From NCBI GenBank assembly GCA_964630875.1, contig CAZVXF010000003.1, positions 1 to 64,000 on the forward strand: DNA of 64,000 nucleotides, read 5' to 3'. A program made the translations under genes and the position numbers. The stretch comes from DAIDHZ01 sp035480255 (GTDB taxonomy: Bacteria > Chlamydiota > Chlamydiia > Chlamydiales > SM23-39). The stretch's first letter is position 1. Each line of letters starts with the position of its first letter. Under the pieces are notes generated by a model that was not told the origin of the DNA, did no database searches, and saw only the letters and a program-made list of their open reading frames with translations. Below are positions 50,984 to 60,199 of the stretch, in pieces.

Positions 50984-51490
50984 CTAAATAGATTTAACGA
51001 CGACCGTATTTGCGTCGGCTTTTTCAATTACTTTTACTCTGCTAAAAGATGGTAATTCCACGTCTGACAAAGAAATCGCATCAATTTCATGAGTAAAATT
51101 CTGCAACGATACTGAAATTTTTCCGGTACCGCCACTAGGTATACGTTGGTAAACAGTTGCTTCTTTTCCAATCGCTTCTTCGATCCTGTAGATGCTTCCA
51201 TCGCTATGAATCTTCTTCGTGAGCCCATAGAGATAGCGAATCACAAAGATAGCGCCAAAACCCACAGGCAAAGAAATTGCAAGAGTTGGCGCCATTCCTA
51301 ACAGAAACTCAATTTGACATGTGAGAGCAGCCCAACCAAACATCATGAGGAACCCGGTAATCGCCTGTAAAGAAAGCCATTTAAACTGCTTGCTTTCGGA
51401 GTCACCTAACCCAAGAACATTAATCAGGAATTGAATCAAAAATAAACCGGAACCTGCGAGAGCGCAAAACCAAAAAGCTGAATTGTTCAT
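50984..51490 (-). CDS. NfeD-like membrane protein
   Basis: 168 residues: three to four N-terminal membrane helices (about 7-90) and a C-terminal OB-fold (about 108-165, IGKEATVYQRIPSGGTGKIS) ending in a conserved VKVIEKADANTVVV. NfeD proteins of this short type accompany flotillins. First gene of the pair, 9 nt before the flotillin start. Confidence 0.85.
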   Translation of the reverse strand: MNNSAFWFCALAGSGLFLIQFLINVLGLGDSESKQFKWLSLQAITGFLMMFGWAALTCQIEFLLGMAPTLAISLPVGFGAIFVIRYLYGLTKKIHSDGSIYRIEEAIGKEATVYQRIPSGGTGKISVSLQNFTHEIDAISLSDVELPSFSRVKVIEKADANTVVVKSI

Positions 51491-51580
51491 ACCAACTCCA
51501 AGTTTTTGCGACTACGATACACAAAAATCGATAAATTTCATAGCAAAAACTGAGAATTCTATCGCGAGGAAAAAAGGGGG

Positions 51581-52156
51581 TTAAGAATTCGCTTTTTTGA
51601 TCAGTTTTGTCTTCAAAATGAGAAAATGGGTGAGTAGAATCACTAATGTCAATCCAATCAGCAATAAGGATAAATAGAGGGTGGGATCCATCCCAAACTT
51701 TAGATAACTAAAGACAAAATTGATGTCGGTTTTTGGATTTGTCACAGCCCATGTTAAAAGAATCACAAACCAACAGATTCCTATTTGAATCGGAAGTGCT
51801 TTCCTTGTATACCCAAAGCGAACGAGAAGCCAGGCGAAATAAATTGGCAAAATCATATGAAAGAGCGATAAGCATCGAATCCATAATGGGATCGATACAT
51901 TACTCATGTATCCTGTCAGTTCTGTATTCCATGGAAAAATTCGGGAAGCTAAAAAAATAATGACCCACAAAGATTCAAAAATAAAACCCTGCAATGCAGC
52001 CATACTTGCTAAGAAACGAGACTCAAAAATTGTCGCAAAATAAGCCAAAAGCAATGAGACATCTGAAATCCAGAGAATATTTGCTGGACCATAAGTGATC
52101 CAATTCATAGGAAGTAGAATGAGCAAGAATATAGAGAATAATATTTTTAACATCAT
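51581..52156 (-). CDS. multi-pass membrane protein, unknown
   Basis: 191 residues with about six hydrophobic helices; a YGPANILWISD motif follows the first helix. No functional family recognised. It stands alone, 90 nt downstream of the NfeD gene start region. Confidence 0.65.
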   Translation of the reverse strand: MMLKILFSIFLLILLPMNWITYGPANILWISDVSLLLAYFATIFESRFLASMAALQGFIFESLWVIIFLASRIFPWNTELTGYMSNVSIPLWIRCLSLFHMILPIYFAWLLVRFGYTRKALPIQIGICWFVILLTWAVTNPKTDINFVFSYLKFGMDPTLYLSLLLIGLTLVILLTHFLILKTKLIKKANS

Positions 52157-52332
52157 GATAATACATACATAATGTATTACCCTAATTAATTAAAGAGGCA
52201 GTTAAAACTAGTTCTTTTCTGAGGGAATTGCAAAACATCTTTAAAAAATTGAGAAGTGTCCAAAAAAGAATCTTTAAGAAGAAAGAACCTAGATTGTTAT
52301 TTAATAATAAATTTCTGTAAACTTAACGATCT

Positions 52333-53385
52333 ATGATTCAAAATCATGATCTTTCTGAGGAAGATTCAAAAATTCGAGAACGCTGGCTATTTGTTAGCGT
52401 TTTTTGTCTCTTACTGTATTTTGTAATTATATCGTTTTTCGAACTAGATCAGTTGTTAGGATTCATAATTACTCGATCGATCATATTTTATCTTCTTTAT
52501 CGATGTGCTTATAAAAATCCAGGTACAATATGGCTTACATTAAATATCATTCTCATTCCTCCTGTAATGATTTCTCAAACATACGAAATGAGAACATTTA
52601 TTCTAGAAGACCCGATCTTTTTTATTATATACACAATAAACACAATCATTGTAATTTTTTATTACTATCTTACTTATAAACTCATAGATATAAATAAAAA
52701 GATTCGGTTTCAGCAATTAGAAAATGAGGCGCATTTTTGCCCAGAATATCATGAAAAGTTTCTTCTCATGCAACAAAGTAAAACTTTAGAGAGTTTAGAA
52801 AACATCTATCTTTCGATTTCTGTGAAATGGCCATTATGGGCCTTTATCTCTGAAAAAGAATATATAAGAAAAAAATGTGAGATTTCTGGCTTTGAAAATA
52901 AAAATCATTTACTTCAGAAAATTCAGTCCAAACTATATAAAGCGATTTTTCCGATATTTTTAATTGCATTTTTTTTATTATTTTCAATTTATTTAATTGT
53001 AAATTACAATAATTGTAAATTAGAAATTCAAAATATTGCATATTATAAAAAACATCTTCCTGGTGAGCTCTATCATTCATTCCTAGAGCAAAAGCTGTTT
53101 GGCAACAATCTCAGAGAGCAACATAATCCAAAAGGGGGCTATCGATTGATTGTTGAAAAAACAAACGATCCTAAAATTGGAGAATTTGTTGCCATTCATT
53201 ATCAAGCCCGTCATTCTGGAAGTATCTCATTAGGATATCAAAATCAGAATCTTACGAACTATGTATTGATTGATCAGTGGGGATCTGATTACGTATCTTC
53301 AACTCCGTGTTCTAAAAACGAGGAAGACAAAATTGTAAATTTTTTGGTTAATGATGTTGTCCCTATTTTCAAAAATAAATTTTGA
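52333..53385 (+). CDS. membrane protein, unknown
   Basis: 350 residues. Four membrane helices in the first 120 residues and one near 215-232, with a loop of about 95 residues between them, then a C-terminal soluble domain ending in NDVVPIFKNKF. It is AT-rich, more so than its neighbours, and may be acquired. No family recognised. Confidence 0.6.
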   Translation: MIQNHDLSEEDSKIRERWLFVSVFCLLLYFVIISFFELDQLLGFIITRSIIFYLLYRCAYKNPGTIWLTLNIILIPPVMISQTYEMRTFILEDPIFFIIYTINTIIVIFYYYLTYKLIDINKKIRFQQLENEAHFCPEYHEKFLLMQQSKTLESLENIYLSISVKWPLWAFISEKEYIRKKCEISGFENKNHLLQKIQSKLYKAIFPIFLIAFFLLFSIYLIVNYNNCKLEIQNIAYYKKHLPGELYHSFLEQKLFGNNLREQHNPKGGYRLIVEKTNDPKIGEFVAIHYQARHSGSISLGYQNQNLTNYVLIDQWGSDYVSSTPCSKNEEDKIVNFLVNDVVPIFKNKF

Positions 53386-53391
53386 AAAGAA

Positions 53392-53466
53392 TCTGGGTGA
53401 TAGGATTCGAACCTACGACCTCTTGCACCCCATGCAAACGCGCTAGCCAAGCTGCGCTACACCCAG
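53392..53466 (-). tRNA. tRNA-Pro (GGG)
   Basis: Minus-strand cloverleaf: CTGGGTG pairs with CACCCAG (C1-G72, as in proline tRNA), D-arm GCGC/GCGC, anticodon loop ATGGGGT gives GGG (codons CCC/CCU), T-arm GTAGG/CCTAT with TTCGAAT. Discriminator A; CCA is not encoded. Its first 24 nt overlap the end of the preceding small gene on the same strand. Confidence 0.93.
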
Positions 53467-53721
53467 ATAGTCAGAAGGAAGCTCTTCGAATTGGAATTCA
53501 GATTTTTTGAATTCTTTGAGGCCATGTCGAGCACAATTTTCGATAATTTTTTCTAAAGTATCGCCTTGATTGAGATCTAGAGAACTAATATCTACAGATA
53601 ATGAAGCGCTAAGGATAACCCCATTGCGCAATCCTTGTACTTTGAAATTGGCAAAGATTGCCCCTTTTTTTCGGGTTACATTCACAAATCGTATTAAATT
53701 ATTTTCAGCTAAATCTTTCAT
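53443..53721 (-). CDS. 92-residue hypothetical protein whose stop lies inside tRNA-Pro
   Basis: From ATG 53721 with GGAGAAAC upstream. Beta-rich pattern (AIFANFKVQGLRNGVILSAS), then an amphipathic helix (DTLEKIIENCARHGLKEF). The final codons run into the tRNA gene, and the TAG stop is the TAG in the tRNA D-loop. No known family. The convergence of a protein gene end and a tRNA start suggests they share a transcript that is cut by RNase P. Confidence 0.65.
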   Translation of the reverse strand: MKDLAENNLIRFVNVTRKKGAIFANFKVQGLRNGVILSASLSVDISSLDLNQGDTLEKIIENCARHGLKEFKKSEFQFEELPSDYLGVAQLG

Positions 53722-53798
53722 GGTATGTTTCTCCAAAACGCTGATTTTAGTCGTATGTATTTCTTTCTGTCAATGCAGGAATTTGTTAAAATTAATCC

Positions 53799-54488
53799 AT
53801 GAATTTTACCGAGATTCCCATGGATCCATCCTGGAAAGAGCAATTGAAAGATGAGTTTGAAAAACCGTACATGTTGGAATTGAAACAATTTCTTCAACAA
53901 GAATTGGCTTCGAAAACAGTAATTTATCCTCCAATGAAACAAGTCTTTCATGCGTTTAATTGTACACCTTTTGACAAAGTAAAAGTAGTCATTGTGGGTC
54001 AAGATCCCTATCACGGACCTGGACAGGCAGAGGGTCTTTGCTTTAGCGTTCCAAAAGGCGTTCCCGTTCCACCGTCTCTGCAAAACATTTTTAAAGAGCT
54101 TCATTCAGAGTTTAAGATTCCAAAACCCAATCACGGTTCTTTAGTTTCGTGGGCAGAGCAAGGCGTACTTTTGCTGAATGCCACCTTAACTGTAAGGGAA
54201 AATCAGCCGAAATCACATTATGGTAAGGGCTGGGAGACATTTACGGATCGAGTCATTGAAATTTTAGCAGAAAAAACAGATCCAATTGTTTTTCTTTTAT
54301 GGGGACGATCTGCAATTGAAAAGTTCGAACATTTTCATAAAAAACCGATTCCTCATCTTGTTTTAACAGCTCCACACCCATCTCCATTGTCTGCTTATTC
54401 TGGTTTTTTTGGCTGCGCCCATTTCTCTAAAACCAATGCTTTTCTAAAAGAGCATCACAAAAAAGAAATTCATTGGAATTTGCCATGA
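53799..54488 (+). CDS. ung: uracil-DNA glycosylase
   Basis: Removes uracil from DNA. 229 residues with all family motifs: water-activating GQDPYHGPGQAEGLCFSV, LLLNATLTVRENQP, VFLLWGRSA and the DNA-minor-groove loop APHPSPLSAYSGFFGC. Overlaps the next gene by ATGA. Confidence 0.98.
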   Translation: MNFTEIPMDPSWKEQLKDEFEKPYMLELKQFLQQELASKTVIYPPMKQVFHAFNCTPFDKVKVVIVGQDPYHGPGQAEGLCFSVPKGVPVPPSLQNIFKELHSEFKIPKPNHGSLVSWAEQGVLLLNATLTVRENQPKSHYGKGWETFTDRVIEILAEKTDPIVFLLWGRSAIEKFEHFHKKPIPHLVLTAPHPSPLSAYSGFFGCAHFSKTNAFLKEHHKKEIHWNLP

Positions 54489-55387
54489 ATTGGCAAGAAA
54501 AAATTGAACAAATTTTAGGCGCAATTCCTGCAAATATTTTGCGCAAAGCACGCGCTGAATTATCTTCCAGTTATCGAGAAAAAAATTCATCACAATCGGT
54601 CTTTGCAGACCAAGCAAAGCGATTGGCATATCTTGCAACGCGCTTTCCTGCGACATTTGCAGCTGTACAAGAAGTCTGCAAGAGATTGCCAACACCTCAA
54701 ACAATCCTTGATTTGGGAGCAGGTCCCGCAACAGCGACTCTTGCGCTTGTCGATCTATTTCCAAACATTCAAGCGACTCTTGTTGAAAAAAGTTCAGAGG
54801 CGATCTCGCTTGGCAAGGAGTTGCTGGAAGGTCATACCTGGATCTGTAAGGACATGAAAGAATTGAAAGAGATCCCAAAAGCCGATCTTTGTATTCTTTC
54901 TTACTCATTAGGCGAAATAAAGCCCTTAGGAACGTTTTTAGAACGACTTTGGCAATCGGAAGTAGCAACAATTGCGATCATTGAGCCCGGAACTCCGTCT
55001 GGATATCAAACCATTTTGGACGCGCGCGATTTTTTCATCACCGTGAACGCAAAGATTGTTGCGCCGTGTCCACACGCACTTCAATGTCCGTTGAAAGGAA
55101 ATGATTGGTGTCACTTTTCAATCCGTCTCGAGAGGACAAAACTTCATCGCCTACTCAAAGAAGGCACTCTTGGTTACGAAGATGAAAAATTCTCCTATCT
55201 CATCGTTTCTAAAAAAATATCTCCGACCGGAGGTGACCGTATCCTTCGTCACCCATTCAAGGGATCGGGTTTTGTCCGCTTTAATCTTTGCACAGAAGAG
55301 GGGACAAATCGAGAACGGGTTGTATCCCGAAAAGATAAAGAGCTGTACCGTTTGGCACGCGATGCTAAATGGGGAGATTTATTGTGA
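54485..55387 (+). CDS. Rsm22-family ribosomal small-subunit methyltransferase (METTL17-like)
   Basis: 300 residues from ATG 54485, overlapping the ung stop. The SAM motif is ILDLGAGPATATLA, followed by SYSLGEI and IEPGTPSGYQ. A Cys-rich segment APCPHALQCPLKGNDWCHF and a late FNLCTEEG match the Rsm22 iron-sulphur ligands. Family members act in small-subunit rRNA/ribosome assembly; the bacterial role is not well known. Confidence 0.85.
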   Translation: MNWQEKIEQILGAIPANILRKARAELSSSYREKNSSQSVFADQAKRLAYLATRFPATFAAVQEVCKRLPTPQTILDLGAGPATATLALVDLFPNIQATLVEKSSEAISLGKELLEGHTWICKDMKELKEIPKADLCILSYSLGEIKPLGTFLERLWQSEVATIAIIEPGTPSGYQTILDARDFFITVNAKIVAPCPHALQCPLKGNDWCHFSIRLERTKLHRLLKEGTLGYEDEKFSYLIVSKKISPTGGDRILRHPFKGSGFVRFNLCTEEGTNRERVVSRKDKELYRLARDAKWGDLL

Positions 55388-55440
55388 TAAAACATAAAAT
55401 ATCTTGCTCATTATTAATCAGAGAAAGTAATTGGAGATTA

Positions 55441-55474
55441 TATAGTCGTTTAAAATATATTTTAAGCGACTATA
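55441..55474. promoter_or_regulatory. 34-nt palindrome before tiny membrane protein gene
   Basis: TATAGTCG at one end and CGACTATA at the other, with a fully self-complementary AT-rich centre; all 17 pairs match except one G-T. No T-run follows directly. It could be an operator or a strong RNA hairpin in the 5' leader. Confidence 0.6.
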
Positions 55475-55498
55475 ACTTTTAATTTAGGAGAAGACCAA

Positions 55499-55678
55499 AT
55501 GGCGAAAAAAGATGGAAGTAGCAACACAGCAATTGTTGCAGTTGTTGTCATCGTTGTTATCGTACTGATTGCTGGCATATCTTATTGGGGCGGCTGGTGG
55601 GGTCACGGTGGGAAAAAAAGCGGTGGCGTAGACAAAACGAAAATCGTAACCCCTCCAAACGTTCATATGAAACATTAA
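55499..55678 (+). CDS. 59-residue single-pass membrane protein
   Basis: Preceded by AGGAGA about 10 nt upstream. Sequence: short basic N-terminus (MAKKDG), a Val/Ile-rich transmembrane helix (about 11-30), a Gly/Trp/His-rich hinge (WGGWWGHGGKKSGG) and a basic tail. Too short for ordinary gene lists, but the ribosome binding site, membrane helix and palindrome support it. Function unknown. Confidence 0.6.
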   Translation: MAKKDGSSNTAIVAVVVIVVIVLIAGISYWGGWWGHGGKKSGGVDKTKIVTPPNVHMKH

Positions 55679-55909
55679 ACTCGAAAGAGGTCTATTGTGG
55701 GAAAGTCGTTCAGAACCTGTTTGTAAGTGGCGTTTAGATTGTTTATGAAAATTCAGATTGTTCAGAACTGACGAGAAATCAACAGTATTTCGACAAGTTA
55801 TGGACGGTTTTTTTCTATTGAAGCGCCTTTATAGGTTACGAACATTTCCACAGCCACTAAAGAAGAAGAGAATTCTATACATATATTCTTATTCTAATAT
55901 AATCAGGCC

Positions 55910-56620
55910 ATGTTTTTGCTGAGTGAATTCTTTCCTTTAAATGGTTTTGCTCATGAGTCACTTTGGAAAACGGATGGTGTCTTATGGGATCCTCTCTTCT
56001 CTTTAGAAGATTATCTAAAAAACTACAAACACCATATCGAAATTATTCTACCTGAGAATGTTACACTTAAATACCCACATCTTATTTCCATTGGACAAGG
56101 AACAACAATTGAGCCCAATGTCTATATAGAGGGACCTTGTATCATCGGTAAAAATTGCACAATTCGTCATGGAGCTTATCTCCGGAGCAATGTCATTTTA
56201 GGAGATCGTGTCACTGTTGGGCATGGTTCTGAAGTAAAAAACTCAGTGATGATGAATCAAGCTGTGGCAGCTCACCTTTGCTACGTCGGTGATAGTATTC
56301 TCGGACCTAATGCCAATTTAGGTGCGGGAGTCAAATGTTCCAACTTAAGACTGGATCGACAAGAAATCTATGTGAAATATCAAGAACAGAAGATCCATAC
56401 AGGTCTTGTGAAGCTAGGTTCAATCCTAGGAAGCGGCGTTCAAGTGGGCTGTAATGCGGTATTAAATCCAGGAACTTTTGTTGGTAAAGACAGTTTCATT
56501 TGTCCTTTAATGAATATCGGAGGATATATTCCTTCTGGAGTTCACATTCGGCCCTCTCAAAATTGGGTTGTAGAAACCAGACCTGAAAAAATCCTCCAAA
56601 ATTTAAAAAAATATGTTTGA
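55910..56620 (+). CDS. GlmU-like left-handed beta-helix acyltransferase protein
   Basis: 236 residues. Hexapeptide repeats (IEPNVYIEGPCIIGKNCTIR; VILGDRVTVGHGSEVKNSV; GSILGSGVQVGCNAVL) form a left-handed beta-helix as in the acetyltransferase half of GlmU. The pyrophosphorylase half is absent. Likely a sugar acyltransferase. It overlaps ispA by 8 nt; to my memory the same order (glmU-like, ispA) is found in Chlamydia. Confidence 0.8.
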   Translation: MFLLSEFFPLNGFAHESLWKTDGVLWDPLFSLEDYLKNYKHHIEIILPENVTLKYPHLISIGQGTTIEPNVYIEGPCIIGKNCTIRHGAYLRSNVILGDRVTVGHGSEVKNSVMMNQAVAAHLCYVGDSILGPNANLGAGVKCSNLRLDRQEIYVKYQEQKIHTGLVKLGSILGSGVQVGCNAVLNPGTFVGKDSFICPLMNIGGYIPSGVHIRPSQNWVVETRPEKILQNLKKYV

Positions 56621-57464
56621 AAAATATAAAGCTCGTGTCGAAAGTGCGTTGCTGCAATACATTGATGGGATGGGAGAAAAGAGTCCTTTGCGCGATGCAT
56701 GTGCATATTCTCTAACCAATGGAGGAAAAAGACTTCGTCCTATTTTGGTATTAATGATCGGGGAAGCGCTTGGGAAAAATGATGTGATGCCGGCCGCACT
56801 GAGTGTCGAATTTTTTCATACAGCGTCTTTAATTGCGGATGATCTTCCCTCAATGGACAATGATGCGATGCGCAGAGGTGTTCCTTCTCTTCACGTTGCG
56901 TTTGGAGAGACGGCTGCCATATTGGCGAGCTACACATTAATGGCTGCAGGTTATGGCGGGATTCATGAAAATGGAAGAATCATCGGAAATGACAAAAGGG
57001 CCATGGAATGCTTGAAGTATGCTGTAAAATGTGCTGGAATTCAAGGGGCCACGCAAGGCCAGTATGATGATCTTTTCCCACCTGATTTAAGTTTAAAGAC
57101 CATTCAAGCGATTATTTACAAGAAAACGGTCACGCTCTTTGAAATTTCTTTTCTCTTTGGTTGGATTTTCGGCGGAGGTGATTTATCGAAGATTCCTCTT
57201 TTGAAAAAAAGTGCCTATCACTTGGGAATGGCCTTCCAAATTGGTGATGATTTAGAAGATAGTCTTCAAGATGCTGGACATATTCGAGGATTGAATATTG
57301 CTGCTGCGTTAGGCAGAGAAAATGCGATCTCTCATCTAGAACAAGAGATTGCTTCTTTTGAAGAAAAATTGAAGGAACTCTCGTTATGGAGTTCACCCTT
57401 TCAAGCGCTGGTTAAAACGTTACAAAAACCCCTATTTGTCTCGAACTTTTGCGCTGTCCGTTAA
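56613..57464 (+). CDS. ispA: polyprenyl synthetase IspA-like (farnesyl/geranyl diphosphate synthase)
   Basis: Condenses isopentenyl diphosphate with allylic diphosphates to make isoprenoid precursors. 283 residues: GGKRLRPIL, first Asp-rich motif DDLPSMDND, second Asp-rich motif IGDDLEDSLQD, and a GATQGQYDD region. Short spacing fits a C15/C20 synthase. Follows the GlmU-like gene. Confidence 0.9.
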   Translation: MFEKYKARVESALLQYIDGMGEKSPLRDACAYSLTNGGKRLRPILVLMIGEALGKNDVMPAALSVEFFHTASLIADDLPSMDNDAMRRGVPSLHVAFGETAAILASYTLMAAGYGGIHENGRIIGNDKRAMECLKYAVKCAGIQGATQGQYDDLFPPDLSLKTIQAIIYKKTVTLFEISFLFGWIFGGGDLSKIPLLKKSAYHLGMAFQIGDDLEDSLQDAGHIRGLNIAAALGRENAISHLEQEIASFEEKLKELSLWSSPFQALVKTLQKPLFVSNFCAVR

Positions 57465-57479
57465 CGCAAACGTTCGAGA
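57439..57479. terminator. possible bidirectional terminator hairpin
   Basis: TCTCGAAC pairs with GTTCGAGA, and TGCG with CGCA inside. It lies over the end of ispA, between the convergent ispA and thioredoxin genes. A T-run is weak in both directions. Confidence 0.4.
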
Positions 57480-57491
57480 TATAGCTCGGCT

Positions 57492-57920
57492 TTAATGCAT
57501 CAAGGTTTCGTTGATTTTTTGCTCAAAATCTTGTTTTGACATATAGCCTACTTGTCTATAGACAGGATTGTTGTTTCCTGGTCTAAAAAAGAGAAGTGTT
57601 GGCATGCCAGTGACTTGAAATCTTTGAACAAACGAAGGTTGAGAATCAACATCCACTTTTGCAAATAACACTCTACCCGCATATTGCTGGTTCAGTTCGT
57701 CAATGACTGGACTGACCATTTTACATGCCCCACACCATGTTGCATAGATATCAACAACAACTGGAACCTTTGACGTCTGAATTGTTCGATCGAAATCGCC
57801 ATCTGTAAGATGAACAATATTCGCATTAGAATTCATTGTCTGGCTACGCGGGTAGTTTGCAATCTCCTCGCCTTGAACGAAGGCGAAACTGAAAATCAAT
57901 AATGCAATTATTTTTTTCAT
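57492..57920 (-). CDS. exported thioredoxin
   Basis: 142 residues. The N-terminal signal sequence (MKKIIALLIFSFAFVQGEE) suggests periplasmic location. Active site ATWCGACKMV (WCxxC with Ala in place of usual Pro), then GMPTLLFF with cis-Pro. Likely supports disulphide exchange for the Cys-rich outer membrane proteins of this organism. Confidence 0.88.
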   Translation of the reverse strand: MKKIIALLIFSFAFVQGEEIANYPRSQTMNSNANIVHLTDGDFDRTIQTSKVPVVVDIYATWCGACKMVSPVIDELNQQYAGRVLFAKVDVDSQPSFVQRFQVTGMPTLLFFRPGNNNPVYRQVGYMSKQDFEQKINETLMH

Positions 57921-57961
57921 ACTGAATCCTATAATTAGCCTTTTTGACTTCCATATACGAA

Positions 57962-59002
57962 TTAAGATTGTTTTTCAACCGGCTCTACATTTTTTTTCAA
58001 TTTAGCATGGATTTGTTTTTCAATTTCCTCTGCTACTTTTGGATTGTTTTTGAGCTCTTCTTTCGCAGCTTCTCTTCCCTGTCCGAGTCGATGATTTTGG
58101 AAGCTAAACCAAGTTCCCTTCTTCTCTACAACACCTGTGTCTACGCCCACATCGACGAGAGATCCGGTGTGAGAAATACCTTCATTAAACATCACATCAA
58201 ATTCGGCAGATTGAAAAGGAGGCGCGCATTTATTTTTCACAATCTTAACGCGAACGCGAGATCCAATGTCTGATGAATTGTCCGCATTTTTGATCCCACC
58301 GATTCGGCGAATATCTAGGCGAATCGATGCATAGAATTTCAACGCTTTACCGCCTGTTGTTGTTTCTGGATTTCCAAACATTACGCCAATTTTATCGCGA
58401 ATTTGGTTAATAAAAATCGCGCAGGTATTGCTTTTGGAAAGAGTTGCTGTCAGTTTTCGAAGCGCCTGAGACATCATGCGAGCTTGTAAGCCCATGTGCT
58501 GATCTCCAATTTCTCCTTCAAGTTCAGTTTTTGGAACAAGCGCTGCAACCGAGTCAATCACGATCACATCCACTGCATTCGAACGAGCGAGCATTTCTGC
58601 AATATTTAAGGCCTCTTCTCCATTATCAGGTTGTGAAATCATCAAGTCATCGATATTGACACCGATTTTGGCAGCATACGCAGGATCGAGGGCGTGCTCT
58701 GCATCAATGTATGCAGCAAGGCCACCATTTCGTTGAGCCGACGCAACGATATGGAGAGCGAGCGTTGATTTACCAGAAGATTCTGGGCCATAGATTTCAA
58801 CAATTCGGCCTCTAGGTACACCCCCAATTCCAAGTGCGAGATCAAGAGAAATCGCGCCTGTTTTAATGACGCTTAAGCCATTACTGGAAGCGTGCTTTCC
58901 TAAAGTCATAATGGCGCCATCTCCAAATTGCTTTTGGATATGGGAAATTGCAAGTTCTAATGCTTTCTTCTTATTTGTATCTTGAGTGAGTTGTTGAGAC
59001 AT
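57962..59002 (-). CDS. recA: recombinase RecA
   Basis: 346 residues from ATG 59002, after GGAGAAACTT. Walker A is EIYGPESSGKSTLAL, then VIDSVAALVPK, ALRKLTATLSKSNT, FINQIRDKIGVMFGNPET (motif with allosteric Gln) and a C-terminal domain. RecBCD from 5.6-12.5 kb would supply its ssDNA substrate. Standard length. Confidence 0.98.
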   Translation of the reverse strand: MSQQLTQDTNKKKALELAISHIQKQFGDGAIMTLGKHASSNGLSVIKTGAISLDLALGIGGVPRGRIVEIYGPESSGKSTLALHIVASAQRNGGLAAYIDAEHALDPAYAAKIGVNIDDLMISQPDNGEEALNIAEMLARSNAVDVIVIDSVAALVPKTELEGEIGDQHMGLQARMMSQALRKLTATLSKSNTCAIFINQIRDKIGVMFGNPETTTGGKALKFYASIRLDIRRIGGIKNADNSSDIGSRVRVKIVKNKCAPPFQSAEFDVMFNEGISHTGSLVDVGVDTGVVEKKGTWFSFQNHRLGQGREAAKEELKNNPKVAEEIEKQIHAKLKKNVEPVEKQS

Positions 59003-59152
59003 AAGTTTCTCCATTTTTATAACAGTATACACAAAAACCCCTGATTTCTATATGAAGAAAATAAAGTAGGCGAAACATCTTCAATGTGAGCAAGCGCGTG
59101 ACTGTTTCCGAGAATCGAAAACGCTAACGTTAACGGGGAATTAGGTATTTAA

Positions 59153-60118
59153 ATGATTTTAGCAGGAGATATCGGCGGAACAAATACGCGCCTGGCATTT
59201 TTTGAAGGCAACACGATGATCGTTGAACAAAAATTTCGCAGTAAAAATTATCAAAGCCTTGAAGAGATCATTCACGTTTTTCTAGAACAACAAAAAAAAG
59301 AATTTTCAAGTGCCTGTTTTGGTGTTGCAGGTCCTGTAGTGAATGGAAAATGCATCGCCACGAACTTGCCTTGGGTCATTGATGTTGCGAACCTACGCAG
59401 CGTATGTAAAATTTCTTCCGTTTCCTTATTAAATGATCTAGAAACGAAATCGTACGGTATTCGTGTTTTAAGAAAAGATGAGCTATACGTTCTGCAAGAG
59501 GGTAAAAAACAATCAGGCAACCAGGCTTTAATTGCAGCAGGTACGGGCCTTGGAGAAGCGGGTCTGTATTGGGATGGAAAAGATCACCATCCATTTGCTT
59601 GTGAAGGTGGGCATACAGATTTTGCTCCCAGAAATGATCTTGAAATCGAGTTATTGATTTACTTACAGAAAAAATATCAGCACGTATCTTATGAACGGGT
59701 TGTGTCTGGACCTGGAATTCCCCTTCTTTATCAGTTTCTCATTGAAACTGGAAAAGAGATCCATTCAAAAGAAATAGAGAATGCGATGAAAGTAAAAGAT
59801 GCTCCTTTTGTCATTGCTGAATGGGCACTAAAACATCAAGATCCTGCTTGTTTACGAACGATCCATTGGTTTTTATCCTTATATGGCGCGGAAACTGGAA
59901 ATTTGGCACTCAAATTTTTATCGCTTGGAGGCATATATATAGGTGGTGGAATTGCCCCTAGCATGATTCAGCAAATGAGGGACGGTGAATTTCTCTCTTC
60001 ATTTAGAAGTAAAGGAAGATTTCAAGAATTATTAGAATCGATCCCTGTTTTTGTCATCTTAAATGACGACGCTTCTCTTCTCGGTGCTGCTTACTACGCA
60101 AGCAAAGCGATCGTTTAG
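59153..60118 (+). CDS. glk: glucokinase
   Basis: ROK-like/Glk family kinase for glucose. 321 residues: ILAGDIGGTNTRLAFF (phosphate loop), ATNLPWVID, ALIAAGTGLGEAGL, and CEGGHTDFAPRN (with the EGGH catalytic segment). ADP-dependent versus ATP-dependent not decided. Fits glucose use, which is common in environmental chlamydiae. Confidence 0.94.
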   Translation: MILAGDIGGTNTRLAFFEGNTMIVEQKFRSKNYQSLEEIIHVFLEQQKKEFSSACFGVAGPVVNGKCIATNLPWVIDVANLRSVCKISSVSLLNDLETKSYGIRVLRKDELYVLQEGKKQSGNQALIAAGTGLGEAGLYWDGKDHHPFACEGGHTDFAPRNDLEIELLIYLQKKYQHVSYERVVSGPGIPLLYQFLIETGKEIHSKEIENAMKVKDAPFVIAEWALKHQDPACLRTIHWFLSLYGAETGNLALKFLSLGGIYIGGGIAPSMIQQMRDGEFLSSFRSKGRFQELLESIPVFVILNDDASLLGAAYYASKAIV

Positions 60119-60144
60119 AACAAAAAATCGCTGAAAATAAAAAA

Positions 60145-60171
60145 CCAGGTTAAGCTTTTGGCCTAACCTGG
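60145..60171 (-). terminator. rho-independent terminator of Pom-type gene
   Basis: CCAGGTTA and TAACCTGG form an 8-bp stem. On the minus strand it is followed by a T-rich run (TTTTTTATTTT), so it ends transcription of 60200-61312. The plus strand has no T-run after it. Confidence 0.8.
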
Positions 60172-60199
60172 CAGAATTTCGATCAATTAAGATCTTCGA

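Noticed and set aside
59033..59152. SOS (LexA-type) box between recA and glk
   Set aside because: No CTGT-N8-ACAG or similar pattern was seen; the TAACGTTA palindrome there is too short to interpret.
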